Of a stretch of DNA of 38,528 nucleotides, positions 27,472 to 35,639 are shown piece after piece. This DNA comes from Deltaproteobacteria bacterium. Its GTDB lineage: Bacteria; Desulfobacterota; Syntrophorhabdia; Syntrophorhabdales; Syntrophorhabdaceae. The notes under the pieces were generated by a model. The model was not told where the DNA came from. It ran no database searches and worked only from the letters and a program-made list of their open reading frames with translations. How positions within the stretch are numbered: the first letter of the stretch is position 1; each line of letters starts with the position of its first letter. The DNA lies in contig JAKPCK010000088.1 of assembly GCA_029553295.1 (NCBI GenBank), positions 1 to 38,528 of the forward strand, given 5' to 3'. The translations under genes were made by a program, and so were the position numbers.

Positions 27472-28230
27472 GTGAAAATCAAAGGAATGTTTATGATTAT
27501 ACCTGTAGTTTTACTTATCTTTACAGTGGCACCGGTATATGCCATAGGTATTGAGGCTGCCATAGGCGCCTGGAATCAGATACCTGAAGGTGATATGGGA
27601 TATAAAGGAGATTCACTCAGTTTAAAGAGTGACCTTCAGTATAGTAAAAGCAAGACAGAGATGTCAGGCAGGGTAAAGATAGATATGCCTCTTTTTATAC
27701 CTAATATCTATCTTATGGCAACACCCATGAAGTATACAGGAAATGGGGTTAAAAACACGGCATTCAGATTCGGTGACAGGGTCTATTTAGCCAATGTCCC
27801 CTATAGCTCTGAGCTAAAATTAGACCACTATGATATAGGCCTCTATTACGGTATACCCTTTATAAACACAGCAACCCTTGGTAAACTTAATGTAGATGTA
27901 GGTTTAAATCTCAGGATTATGGACATGAAGGGGAGTATTACACAGGGAAATATCTCAGAGTCTAAGAGTGTAACAGCCCCGCTCCCTATGCTATATGCAG
28001 CAGGACAGCTAAAGGTCATTGGAGATTTCTCCGTTGAGGCAGAGACAAGGGGCATTGCCTATAGTTCAAACCATTATATTGATGTTATCGGCAGGCTCAA
28101 ATATAAGGTCTTTGGCCCTGCCTTTATTGGTGCAGGATACAGATATGAAAAGATTAAGGTGGACTATAAAGACCTGAAGGTAGACGTGAACATAGGCGGC
28201 CCTTTTGCAGAGATAGGTGTTAAGTTTTAG
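27472..28230 (+). CDS. Outer-membrane beta-barrel protein, TIGR04219-like
   Basis: A 252-residue exported protein with a signal peptide ending at PVYA. The mature part is dominated by alternating hydrophobic/polar strands and ends in a C-terminal aromatic residue (EIGVKF), the BAM recognition signature of outer-membrane barrels. The pattern IGIEAAIGAWNQIPEGDMGYKGD, GLYYGIPF and GPAFIGAGYRYEKI matches the TIGR04219 outer-membrane family as I recall it. GTG 27472 is used, with AAGGAGGT 5-7 bases upstream; the later ATG 27487 lies inside the signal peptide. It is the first gene of the plus-strand envelope operon, with the next gene 22 bases on. It may be a porin-like or anchoring component; function is unknown. 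Confidence 0.82.
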   Translation: MKIKGMFMIIPVVLLIFTVAPVYAIGIEAAIGAWNQIPEGDMGYKGDSLSLKSDLQYSKSKTEMSGRVKIDMPLFIPNIYLMATPMKYTGNGVKNTAFRFGDRVYLANVPYSSELKLDHYDIGLYYGIPFINTATLGKLNVDVGLNLRIMDMKGSITQGNISESKSVTAPLPMLYAAGQLKVIGDFSVEAETRGIAYSSNHYIDVIGRLKYKVFGPAFIGAGYRYEKIKVDYKDLKVDVNIGGPFAEIGVKF

Positions 28231-28252
28231 TGATTTTTTATAGGTGGTGATA

Positions 28253-29449
28253 ATGAATAAAAAGATATTGCTTATTATATGCCTCTCTATTTTACCTTTA
28301 GTGTTTTTTGCCATAGAAGGATTATGTCAGACAAAATGCATAGACTCTGAAGGAGAGGCGGTAATTTTAAACAACGATATCCCTTCTGCAAAGATAGAGG
28401 CTGTGGCAAGGGCTAAATGGGCTGCCATTGAGCAGACAGTAGGTGTTGAGGTTAAGGCACAGAGCGTCATGCAGAATATGGCATTGGTTGACGATGCAGT
28501 AAGTAGACAGATAAAGGGGGATATAGCAAGCTATAAGATCCTGGGTGAAGACATAAAGGATGGCGTAATAAAGGTAAGGATAAACGCATGTGTCGAGTCA
28601 AACAGGGCAAGGGATGCATTATCCTCCCTTGCCTTGAATAACTCTGTGGCTGTCTTTGTCCCTGCAAAAAAACCAAAGGTTGTTAGTGAGACAGAGCATA
28701 TAAGGAGAACACCCTATGGAACCCAGGAGAGACATGGCCTGCAGACCAGGGATGAATACGATGATACTAATTTTTTCTCTGAAAACATCATAAAGAGGCT
28801 TACTGAACAGGGCTATACTGTAACTGATGTTGCACCCACCCGCGCCACAGATGCCGCTGAGCTGGAAAGGGCTTTAAAGACCGGTAATTTCCTTAGTATG
28901 AGGAGCCTTATGTATAAATTTCTCTCTAATGTGCTACTCCTCGGCAAGATAGAATATGCAATTTCCACAAGAAAAGGTCAGGATATAGGATACGGTTTGT
29001 CCATGCCCTTTAACCATGTTACTGTAAGGCTCACCTATAGGATTGTCACAAGAGACCAATCGGGCCAGATGAGGATTTTGACTGCCGATGCTGTGGAAGG
29101 CAAGGGTCTTGCAAAGAACGTGGAGGATGCAACAGCCAGGGGTCATCAAGACCTGGCAGAAAAGGCAGGTCCTATGATAATGGAGAAGATAAGTCAGTAT
29201 ATAAAGGGGGTTGCCAAGAAGATAAATGTAAAGTTTGAAGGTGTAAATGACCTGAATACAAACTTTGAGATAAAAGGCGTACTCCAGAATACAGCTTGGG
29301 TAACCAGTGTAGATGAGAAGGGTCTTGGGGAATTTGTTGTTAGTTATCCAGAGAACCCAGTATATCTTGCCAATAGCATAAGCCAGAGGGGAAACTTCAG
29401 GGTGAAGAATTTCTCTACCTATTCTATTGTTGTAAAATATGAAAAATAA
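28253..29449 (+). CDS. Secreted protein with FlgT N-domain-like module
   Basis: A 398-residue exported protein. ATG 28253 follows TAGGTGGTG and opens directly on a signal peptide (MNKKILLIICLSILPLVFF); GTG codons at 28244 and 28247 overlap that ribosome-binding site and are less likely. Residues about 28-130 (SEGEAVILNNDIPSAKIEAV, RAKWAAIEQTVGVEVKAQSV, QIKGDIASYKILGED) match the pattern of the FlgT N-terminal domain, found in the H-ring protein of the Vibrio flagellar motor. A middle region (about 130-330) has alpha/beta character. The tail (about 340-398) looks beta-rich. Its stop lies inside the next gene's leader. No flagellar gene is near, so a non-flagellar periplasmic ring or assembly role is inferred only. 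Confidence 0.7.
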   Translation: MNKKILLIICLSILPLVFFAIEGLCQTKCIDSEGEAVILNNDIPSAKIEAVARAKWAAIEQTVGVEVKAQSVMQNMALVDDAVSRQIKGDIASYKILGEDIKDGVIKVRINACVESNRARDALSSLALNNSVAVFVPAKKPKVVSETEHIRRTPYGTQERHGLQTRDEYDDTNFFSENIIKRLTEQGYTVTDVAPTRATDAAELERALKTGNFLSMRSLMYKFLSNVLLLGKIEYAISTRKGQDIGYGLSMPFNHVTVRLTYRIVTRDQSGQMRILTADAVEGKGLAKNVEDATARGHQDLAEKAGPMIMEKISQYIKGVAKKINVKFEGVNDLNTNFEIKGVLQNTAWVTSVDEKGLGEFVVSYPENPVYLANSISQRGNFRVKNFSTYSIVVKYEK

Positions 29450-29465
29450 AAAAAGGAGCTATATT

Positions 29466-30509
29466 ATGAGAAAGAGTCTATACCTTGTATTGTTACTGCT
29501 ATTTCTTTTATTGTTGAATGCCTGTGCCACATCCATCAAGACCACTGCCCTTGTCCCGGCAAGGTATCATGAGGCAGCAGTCCTTAAAGAGGTGGCGGTC
29601 TTACCTTTTGACGGAAGGGGAGGGGTCGAGTTTGCCACAGAGATAGAAGGGACATTGGGGAGTATCAATATAGGGGATAAACAGTATTTTACATTGGTGG
29701 AGAGGGCAAGGCTCGACAGGGTGATGAATGAGCTCAAGTTTTCCCAGAGCGGGCTTGTGGATGAGACCAAGGCAGCACAACTCGGTAAGATGGTAGGTGC
29801 AAAAGGGATTTATACAGGTAGAATTAATAAATCAGATTATGTTGATAAGCCATATACTGAACAGAGAACAGTTTGTGTTCAGAGAGAGACAAAAAGAGAT
29901 AGAAAAGGCAACATTGTTGAGGGAGATTGTTTAAGTTGGAGAAAATACAAGGTAAATTGCACAGAGAGGATTGTAAACTTTGAATTTACACCCAAGCTCA
30001 TCGAGGTTGAGACAGGGAGGGTTGCCTATTCCAGGACCATATCAAAGACCACAGGGGCAAAGGCTTGTTCAGACAGTTCAACCCCCCTCCCCAGTGTTAT
30101 GGAGCTTATAGGGAAGGCAAAGGATATGGCAAAGGCAGAATTCAGGAGGGATATAGCCCCATATTATGTGAATTTCGAGATAGTCCTCATGGATTCCAAA
30201 GACGGGATCGTATCTCGAGATGCAGAGAACAAGTTTGAAAGGGCCCTTGATTATGCAAGAAGCAACAGGATGGACAGGGCATGTGAACTCTGGGGAGAGT
30301 CACGGATACTGTCGCCAAATGCACCATCTATCCTCTATAACCTTGGCATATGCTCTGAGATAACAGGGGATTTGGAAAAGGCCTATGAACTATATCAAAA
30401 GGCAGATAGGGAGATCGGGAAACCTGATGATAACATAACAAAGGCTCTAAGCAGGGTAGGCGAACAATTGAAAAAACAGAGGCTATTAAAGGAACAGGTA
30501 GGAAAATAG
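29466..30509 (+). CDS. CsgG/FlgO-like lipoprotein with C-terminal TPR
   Basis: A 347-residue lipoprotein. ATG 29466 follows AAAAGGAG and gives a signal peptide with lipobox LLNAC; upstream in-frame start codons overlap the previous gene and lack that spacing. The CsgG-type core follows (KEVAVLPFDGRGG, FTLVERARLDRVMNELKFSQSGLVDETKAAQLGKMVGAKGIYTGRI). An inserted loop carries four Cys (CVQRETK..., CLSWRK, NCTER, KACSDSS) that could form disulfides in the periplasm. From about residue 255, FERALDYARSNRMDRACELWGES and YNLGICSEITGDLEKAYELYQKA form TPR-like repeats. CsgG itself is also a lipoprotein, so this copy is the best candidate for an outer-membrane pore in the cluster. Pore formation is not shown by sequence. 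Confidence 0.82.
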   Translation: MRKSLYLVLLLLFLLLLNACATSIKTTALVPARYHEAAVLKEVAVLPFDGRGGVEFATEIEGTLGSINIGDKQYFTLVERARLDRVMNELKFSQSGLVDETKAAQLGKMVGAKGIYTGRINKSDYVDKPYTEQRTVCVQRETKRDRKGNIVEGDCLSWRKYKVNCTERIVNFEFTPKLIEVETGRVAYSRTISKTTGAKACSDSSTPLPSVMELIGKAKDMAKAEFRRDIAPYYVNFEIVLMDSKDGIVSRDAENKFERALDYARSNRMDRACELWGESRILSPNAPSILYNLGICSEITGDLEKAYELYQKADREIGKPDDNITKALSRVGEQLKKQRLLKEQVGK

Positions 30510-30549
30510 TTTTGTAATCTTAAGTTAAAGAGAAAAGGAGGTATTTTAA

Positions 30550-31767
30550 ATGAAAGCACGGCTATTGATTCTTTTAATGATTGGTCTACTATCTATCCCG
30601 TTTATCTATGGTTGTGAAAAACCCCAGGTTGCAAGATGCACATTGCCAGAGGATAACCCCCAGCACCACTATGTGAGGGGTATGGAGGCCATAGAGCAGG
30701 GTAGACTGGATGTGGCAAAAGAGAAATTCGAAAGGGCCTTATACTGTGATGAAAACTTCTATCCTGCCAATGGCGGGCTGGCCATTATATCAGCCTATAG
30801 GGTCGTGCAACAGAAAGACCCTGGATACAGCGCTGTGGACAGACAGCGTGCCATTGACTATGTGGAGAACAGAGGGGCACGGGCAGTAACAGATGAGGAT
30901 AAGTTTGACCATTTTGTCTCTGTTATAAGGGTAGATACCATTATGGATGGCAGGGACTGGCTTGACAAGGCAGAGAGCGCATACAGGATGGCAAAAGAAC
31001 TCAAGGTGGACGAGAGAAGGCTCTATTATTATCAGGGATTAGAGTCTCTGGACTATTTTATGGGCCTTGCATATGTAGAGGCAATGGAGTTCCAAAAGGC
31101 AAGGGAGAAGTTCGCTTCTGTCCTTAACGCAAAGAGGGGAGGCAAGTGGAATGAGAAGGCAGACAGGGCATGGAAAAAGATGGACAAGATTGTCCAGGCC
31201 ATGGCCGGGATAACCGTTGGCGATGTGGGTAAGAAGATTGCCATAAAAGACTCTGTCACAAGGGCAGACCTTGCAGCGCTCCTCGTTGATGAGCTAAAGG
31301 TAGATAAGCTCTTTGCCGGTAGGATTCCTGTCCAATCCCAGCTTGACAGGATGAAGCCAGAATTTACACCAGCAGATATGATGAACAATCCCTTCAAAGA
31401 TGAGATACAGACCATTATGAAATGGAAGGTGAGGGGTTTAGAACCTAAATACGATGAGACAACAAAGGCCTATCTCTTTAAGCCTACAGAGGTTGTAAAA
31501 AGGGGAGAGATGGCCTTCATCCTTGAGGATGTCCTTATAAAGCTTACCGGAGACGAGAAGATTGCCACTGCCTATTTCGGTCAGAGTAAATCACCTTTCC
31601 CTGATATAAGGCCTACCTCGCCTATTTACAATGCAGTTATGAATATGACATCAAGGGGTATTATGGTTGGCGAGCTCTCCGGCGAATTCAGGCCTGATGA
31701 CCCGGTAACAGGTGCAGATGCACTGCTTGCCCTGAGGATGTTAAAACAGAGGATGAATATATATTAA
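30550..31767 (+). CDS. Lipoprotein with TPR-like N-half and C-terminal SLH domains
   Basis: A 405-residue protein with signal peptide and lipobox (FIYGC). Residues about 35-80 (HHYVRGMEAIEQGRLDVAKEKFERALYCDENFYPA) and 160-205 (YYYQGLESLDYFMGLAYVEAMEFQKAREKFASVL) are TPR-like helical repeats. The C-terminal half carries S-layer-homology motifs: VTRADLAALLVDEL, then NPFKDEIQTIMKW...VVKRGEMAFILED, then SPFPDIRPTSPIYNAVMNMTSRGIMVGELSGEFRPDDPVT. The last is the clearest copy. SLH domains bind cell-wall polymers, and in diderms they occur on peptidoglycan-binding envelope proteins. A strong AAAAGGAGGT precedes ATG 30550. It may tether the neighbouring complex between outer membrane and wall; this is inference. 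Confidence 0.82.
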   Translation: MKARLLILLMIGLLSIPFIYGCEKPQVARCTLPEDNPQHHYVRGMEAIEQGRLDVAKEKFERALYCDENFYPANGGLAIISAYRVVQQKDPGYSAVDRQRAIDYVENRGARAVTDEDKFDHFVSVIRVDTIMDGRDWLDKAESAYRMAKELKVDERRLYYYQGLESLDYFMGLAYVEAMEFQKAREKFASVLNAKRGGKWNEKADRAWKKMDKIVQAMAGITVGDVGKKIAIKDSVTRADLAALLVDELKVDKLFAGRIPVQSQLDRMKPEFTPADMMNNPFKDEIQTIMKWKVRGLEPKYDETTKAYLFKPTEVVKRGEMAFILEDVLIKLTGDEKIATAYFGQSKSPFPDIRPTSPIYNAVMNMTSRGIMVGELSGEFRPDDPVTGADALLALRMLKQRMNIY

Positions 31768-31783
31768 AATTTAGGAGGTAGCA

Positions 31784-32719
31784 ATGAAAAAGACTGTTGT
31801 ATTGTTTTTGGTTCTTTTATTATGTCTTGTTGGTTCTGCATTTGCCCAGCAGCCACCACCAGGAGATACAGGTGTGGATAGCGCCTTTGTTACTGCCAAT
31901 GAATGGCTCAATAAAAACAATCTATCGGTAACAGGGGGCGCAGGCGGTGCAAACTACGAGCAGGCATTCATGCAGGATGCCATACTTGTGGTCGGTGAGG
32001 CAGTAGCACCAGCCCACATCACCCACCCATCTCAGAGGGAGATTATGGCAAAAAGGGGTGCTGTGGTTATGGCACAGAGACAGCTTGCCGAATACCTGAA
32101 TGGCTTTGCCATAGTAGGTGATACCCTGGTTAAAGACGGTATGACCCAGTATGATGTGGTCCGTAGTGCAGTTGCAGGGCTTGTAAAAGGCGCCCAGGTT
32201 GTGGTTCAGGAATATAATAGAGAAAAGGATATGGCCATAGCCATATTGAAGCTCGGGATGCACGGGCCAAAGAGCTTTGCATCAACCCTGTATGAGAAGA
32301 TGTTCAGCGACCCTAATCTGAGAAAGGAACTGAGGACAGATAAGCCTTCATACAGGGGCAGACCTGTTCCCCTCGACGACAAATACGATGGGTTGATAAT
32401 AGATGCAACAGAGCATAACTTCAGACCGGCTCTCATAAACAGGATTTTTACAGTAAAGGGTGAGGTTATATACGACCCTGCCAAGATAAGCCAGAAGGTC
32501 CTCGTCGAACAGGGCTGCGGCGAATATACAAACAGTATTGAGAAGGCAAGGGCAGCATTAAGCTCAAGAGGTGTAAACAACCCTATGGTTATAAAGGCCT
32601 CAGGAACAGTAAGCCCATCTGACCTACAGGTCTCTCCCGAAGACGCTGCCAAGGTATTTTCTGCCAATCAAAAGACAAACTTCTTTGCCTCTGCAAAGGT
32701 TGCATTTGTTCTAAAGTAA
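31784..32719 (+). CDS. Secreted LPP20/FlgP-like protein
   Basis: A 311-residue exported protein with signal peptide MKKTVVLFLVLLLCLVGSAFA-QQ and no lipobox. Residues about 60-165 follow the LPP20 family pattern closely: VVGEAVAPAHITHPSQREIM, AKRGAVVMAQRQLAEYLNGF, YDVVRSAVAGLVKGAQVVVQEY and MAIAILKLGM. LPP20 proteins include FlgP of the Vibrio flagellar H-ring and Helicobacter Lpp20. The C-terminal half (about 185-311, IIDATEHNFRPALINRIFTVKGEVIYDP) is a second domain I do not recognise. AGGAGG lies 7 bases before the ATG. It follows the SLH lipoprotein by 16 bases. Together with the FlgT-N-like and CsgG/FlgO-like genes upstream it reproduces the fold set of FlgO-FlgP-FlgT. Confidence 0.78.
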   Translation: MKKTVVLFLVLLLCLVGSAFAQQPPPGDTGVDSAFVTANEWLNKNNLSVTGGAGGANYEQAFMQDAILVVGEAVAPAHITHPSQREIMAKRGAVVMAQRQLAEYLNGFAIVGDTLVKDGMTQYDVVRSAVAGLVKGAQVVVQEYNREKDMAIAILKLGMHGPKSFASTLYEKMFSDPNLRKELRTDKPSYRGRPVPLDDKYDGLIIDATEHNFRPALINRIFTVKGEVIYDPAKISQKVLVEQGCGEYTNSIEKARAALSSRGVNNPMVIKASGTVSPSDLQVSPEDAAKVFSANQKTNFFASAKVAFVLK

Positions 32720-32726
32720 AAGTTCT

Positions 32727-32762
32727 TGAGGGGATACAGGACATGGTTCCTGTATCCCCTCA
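32727..32762 (+). terminator. Perfect 15-bp hairpin between operon genes
   Basis: GAGGGGATACAGGA (32728-32741) and TCCTGTATCCCCTC (32748-32761) are perfect inverted repeats. One more T-A pair closes the base, and the loop is CATGGT. It starts 8 bases after the stop of the LPP20-like gene. The following bases (TTTAGTGA) are only weakly T-rich, so it may act as a partial terminator/attenuator or an mRNA 3'-end protector. It separates the first part of the operon from the LamG fusion and transglutaminase genes. Confidence 0.7.
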
Positions 32763-32787
32763 TTTAGTGAAAAATGGAGGTTATGAT

Positions 32788-33924
32788 ATGAGAAGACCCT
32801 CATTAGCATTTTTTTTCAGTATCCTTATATTTTTTCTTGTTTGCCCTTTTGTATACAGCTATGAAAAAGAGATGGATGACCTTGCCTCATATATTGCCAG
32901 TAATATGGACAAGATAGGGAGAAAGAGGGTTGTGGTTGCTGATTTCAATGACGAGCATGGCAAACCCATGGAGCTGGGGAGATATATCTCTGATGAACTC
33001 TCTTTATTTTTAAGGAGAAAGGCAAAGGGTTTTGATGTCCTCGAGAGAAACCAGTTAAAGTCCATACTTTTCCAGAATAAATTAACCATAGGCGACCCTT
33101 ATGACCTACAGGTTGTGAAGCGTCTCGGCCAGATTGCAAGGGTAGGCGCTATTGTAACAGGTTCTATAAGGGTTTTTCAGGATAGTATAAGGGTTGAGAT
33201 AAACCTTGTAAATACCTATATGGCAAATGTTATTGGTACAACAAAGGCAGACATAGTAAAGACCCAGAGGATACGGGAGCTCCTTGGAAAAAAAGGGGAG
33301 CTTGTAGGATACTGGAGGTTTGATGACCCGAACAACCTTGGCTTTGACAGTTCAGGCTATGGAAATCACGGCTCTGTCATGTATTCCAAGATCAGGTTCG
33401 TAAATGAGGGTATAATGGGCGGTGCAGCATATTTTTTTGAAGGCAGGTCAGATGTCCCAGCAGGTATTGTGGTGAGAAACAGCGATTCCCTGAATATCAG
33501 AACCGGTGAGATTACCATTGCTGCATGGGTAAAACCTGATGGTAACAATATAGATAACGGAAATGCCGTTATATCGAAATGCTGTGAACCGTATGGTCTA
33601 TTTACCTGGCTTGCTTCACCGGCAAACGGGTTATCCGCTGTCTTTTCTTCGGCGGCAGTATATTCCGGTTATGTTATCCCTAATAATGTATGGAGCCATA
33701 TCGCAGTTGCATATGACGGAAATACTGCAAGATTCTATTGTAATGGTTCCCTTGTAGCTACCAGATCTTTTCCAAGGGGCCTAGCTATGGACAATGGTGA
33801 TCTTTATATAGGCGCCTCTCCCTCCGGTGCACCAGAGGATTTCTCAGGGATAATGGATGATGTGAGGATATATAACAAGGCGCTTTCAGATGGAGAGGTC
33901 TACAATGTCTTTATCTCTCGCTGA
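32788..33924 (+). CDS. CsgG/FlgO-like domain fused to LamG-like lectin domain
   Basis: A 378-residue exported protein. ATG 32788 lies 7 bases after GGAGG and opens on a signal peptide (MRRPSLAFFFSILIFFLVCPFVYS); ATG 32743 lies in the hairpin loop upstream and is rejected. Residues about 25-165 are CsgG/FlgO-like: KRVVVADFNDEHGKPMELGRY, KGFDVLERNQLKSILFQNKL, RLGQIARVGAIVTGSIRVF. From about 175 a LamG/concanavalin A-like jelly roll begins: LVGYWRFDDPNNLGFDSSGYG, IAAWVKPDGN, WSHIAVAYDGNTARFYCNGS, GIMDDVRIYNKALS. This lectin-like domain usually binds carbohydrate or protein ligands outside the cell. The fusion suggests that the CsgG-like module delivers or anchors a binding domain. The next gene is 47 bases on. 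Confidence 0.85.
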   Translation: MRRPSLAFFFSILIFFLVCPFVYSYEKEMDDLASYIASNMDKIGRKRVVVADFNDEHGKPMELGRYISDELSLFLRRKAKGFDVLERNQLKSILFQNKLTIGDPYDLQVVKRLGQIARVGAIVTGSIRVFQDSIRVEINLVNTYMANVIGTTKADIVKTQRIRELLGKKGELVGYWRFDDPNNLGFDSSGYGNHGSVMYSKIRFVNEGIMGGAAYFFEGRSDVPAGIVVRNSDSLNIRTGEITIAAWVKPDGNNIDNGNAVISKCCEPYGLFTWLASPANGLSAVFSSAAVYSGYVIPNNVWSHIAVAYDGNTARFYCNGSLVATRSFPRGLAMDNGDLYIGASPSGAPEDFSGIMDDVRIYNKALSDGEVYNVFISR

Positions 33925-33971
33925 ATTGGTGGGTTTATTTTATAGAAAATTAAATCTATAGGACAGGCATT

Positions 33972-35639
33972 ATGAAGAGATTTTTTTTATATTTTATGGC
34001 TTTTTTTGTTGTTTTTGCTGTTTTAACGGGTTATTCATCTGCAAAGACACTCCTCCTTGAGGGTAGACTTGAGGGGAAAATCAATGTAACCCAGCATATG
34101 AATTTTACTATAAGCAGACCGTTAAACAGCTTGAGCTACAGGTTTGCATTACCTGTTTCTTTCTCCAACAGGACTGTGAATCAGGGGCTTAGACAACTGA
34201 ATGTGCGATTTGACCCCCAGCCATCAAATGTGGAAGATGAAAGGGATTCCTTTGGTAATAACTATAAAAGGGTGACATGGAACAATCTCGGTCAGGATGC
34301 AAAGATTATCATATCCTATGAGACAAACATCAAATCTGAGTTATCTGCCATGGAGAGCAGGGCAGTCTTTCCTTTAAAATCACTGCCCCCTGAGACAACT
34401 GTTTTTCTGAGACCTACAAAGATGGTGCCGAGTGATTCCCCTGAGATTGTATCTCTTTCGAGAAGATTGACATCCGGTGCAGATACTGAGTATCAGGCTG
34501 TTACCTCAATAATGAACTTTATAGCTGATAATATAAAATACGCCTATAATCCACCCCAGTATGATGCCATACATACACTGAATGTAAAGTCAGGCAACTG
34601 CCAGAACCTGGCCCATCTTTCCATGGCGCTTTTGAGGGCAGCAGGGATACCTGCACGAATTGTCGGCGGTATAACGCTCAAGGACCAGTGGAAGGTTCCT
34701 CTTGGTGGGGGCAATTATTCTGTCCAGGGCATGGGACAGGGAGGTCATGTGTGGATTGAGATATTTTTCCCTGACCTTGGCTGGCTATCCTATGACCCCC
34801 AGCAGTCCAAACAGTTCACCTCTACAAGACATATAAAACAGACCCATGGACTTGATTCAAAGGATGTTAATGATTCATGGAGGGCATCACCCTATGTCCC
34901 TGAATACAGCGAGCTCATAGATGCAAAATTTATAGACGACAATATAAACCTCGTCCTGAAATCAAGTTATGATTCGCCAAGGTCATACATAGTAAGCAAT
35001 AATATAAGTATTAAGGCTGTTGCCCCACCTCCTGGGCCACCTAAGCCGCCTACACCACCTACACCGCCTACACCACCTCCGCCATTACCCCCTGCGGGCA
35101 AGATGACAGAATTTGGAAACATGGAGTTTCCGACCCTTGTAAACCTCTATCAGATAATAGGAGACAGGGCAGAAAAGATCATGGATAAGGAGACTGCCGA
35201 ATATGTTACATCTACCTATGTCTATGCCCAGGCATTCAAGGTAACAAAAGACTTTGACCTGCATACTGTCTCTCTTGCCATGAGAAAATTCGGAGGCGAC
35301 GGCAGTATCTACATAGACCTTGTCTCAGATGATAAAGGCAAACCCAATATACTCTCCGGGACACGTTCGAAGTTTGTATCACTGGAGGCTATCAGGAAGA
35401 GACCGGGCTATTACTGGGTAGATTTTACCTTTCCCACAGACACAGGGTTTGTAAGGCTAAAAAAAGGCAAATACTGGATTGTATTAAGACGTTCAGGGGA
35501 GGCGATAGTAAATTGGTTCTATACCCCTGGAAAGCATTATGGTGACAGCGATGACACAAGGTCAACATCCAAGGGTTATAAGTGGGAGGATATACTCAAC
35601 TACGATTTCGTATTCAAGGTAAGGGGTATATACAGATAA
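33972..35639 (+). CDS. Exported transglutaminase-like protein with poly-Pro linker and C-terminal jelly-roll-like domain
   Basis: A 555-residue exported protein with signal peptide ending near YSSA. An N-terminal beta domain (about 26-150) is followed by a transglutaminase-like core (about 155-300) with the full triad: Cys210 in SGNCQNLAH, His259 in GGHVWIEIF and Asp275 in WLSYDPQQ. A proline-rich linker (about 350-375, repeated PPTPP units, DNA 35026-35095) leads to a C-terminal beta-rich domain (375-555), ending in DFVFKVRGIYR. That part resembles choice-of-anchor/DUF4082-type modules; I am unsure of its family. Such enzymes act as cysteine proteases, amidases or cross-linkers; which applies here is unknown. 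It is the last gene of the plus-strand operon. Its stop codon directly abuts the stop of the convergent SH3 gene with no base between. Confidence 0.85.
   Translation: MKRFFLYFMAFFVVFAVLTGYSSAKTLLLEGRLEGKINVTQHMNFTISRPLNSLSYRFALPVSFSNRTVNQGLRQLNVRFDPQPSNVEDERDSFGNNYKRVTWNNLGQDAKIIISYETNIKSELSAMESRAVFPLKSLPPETTVFLRPTKMVPSDSPEIVSLSRRLTSGADTEYQAVTSIMNFIADNIKYAYNPPQYDAIHTLNVKSGNCQNLAHLSMALLRAAGIPARIVGGITLKDQWKVPLGGGNYSVQGMGQGGHVWIEIFFPDLGWLSYDPQQSKQFTSTRHIKQTHGLDSKDVNDSWRASPYVPEYSELIDAKFIDDNINLVLKSSYDSPRSYIVSNNISIKAVAPPPGPPKPPTPPTPPTPPPPLPPAGKMTEFGNMEFPTLVNLYQIIGDRAEKIMDKETAEYVTSTYVYAQAFKVTKDFDLHTVSLAMRKFGGDGSIYIDLVSDDKGKPNILSGTRSKFVSLEAIRKRPGYYWVDFTFPTDTGFVRLKKGKYWIVLRRSGEAIVNWFYTPGKHYGDSDDTRSTSKGYKWEDILNYDFVFKVRGIYR

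Noticed and set aside
32743-32787. ATG 32743 as start of the LamG fusion
   Set aside because: It lies in the loop of a perfect hairpin without a ribosome-binding site; ATG 32788 has GGAGG at good spacing and opens on a signal peptide.
35026-35095. Tandem DNA repeat
   Set aside because: It is the coding sequence of a proline-rich linker (repeated PPTPP units) inside the transglutaminase-like gene.
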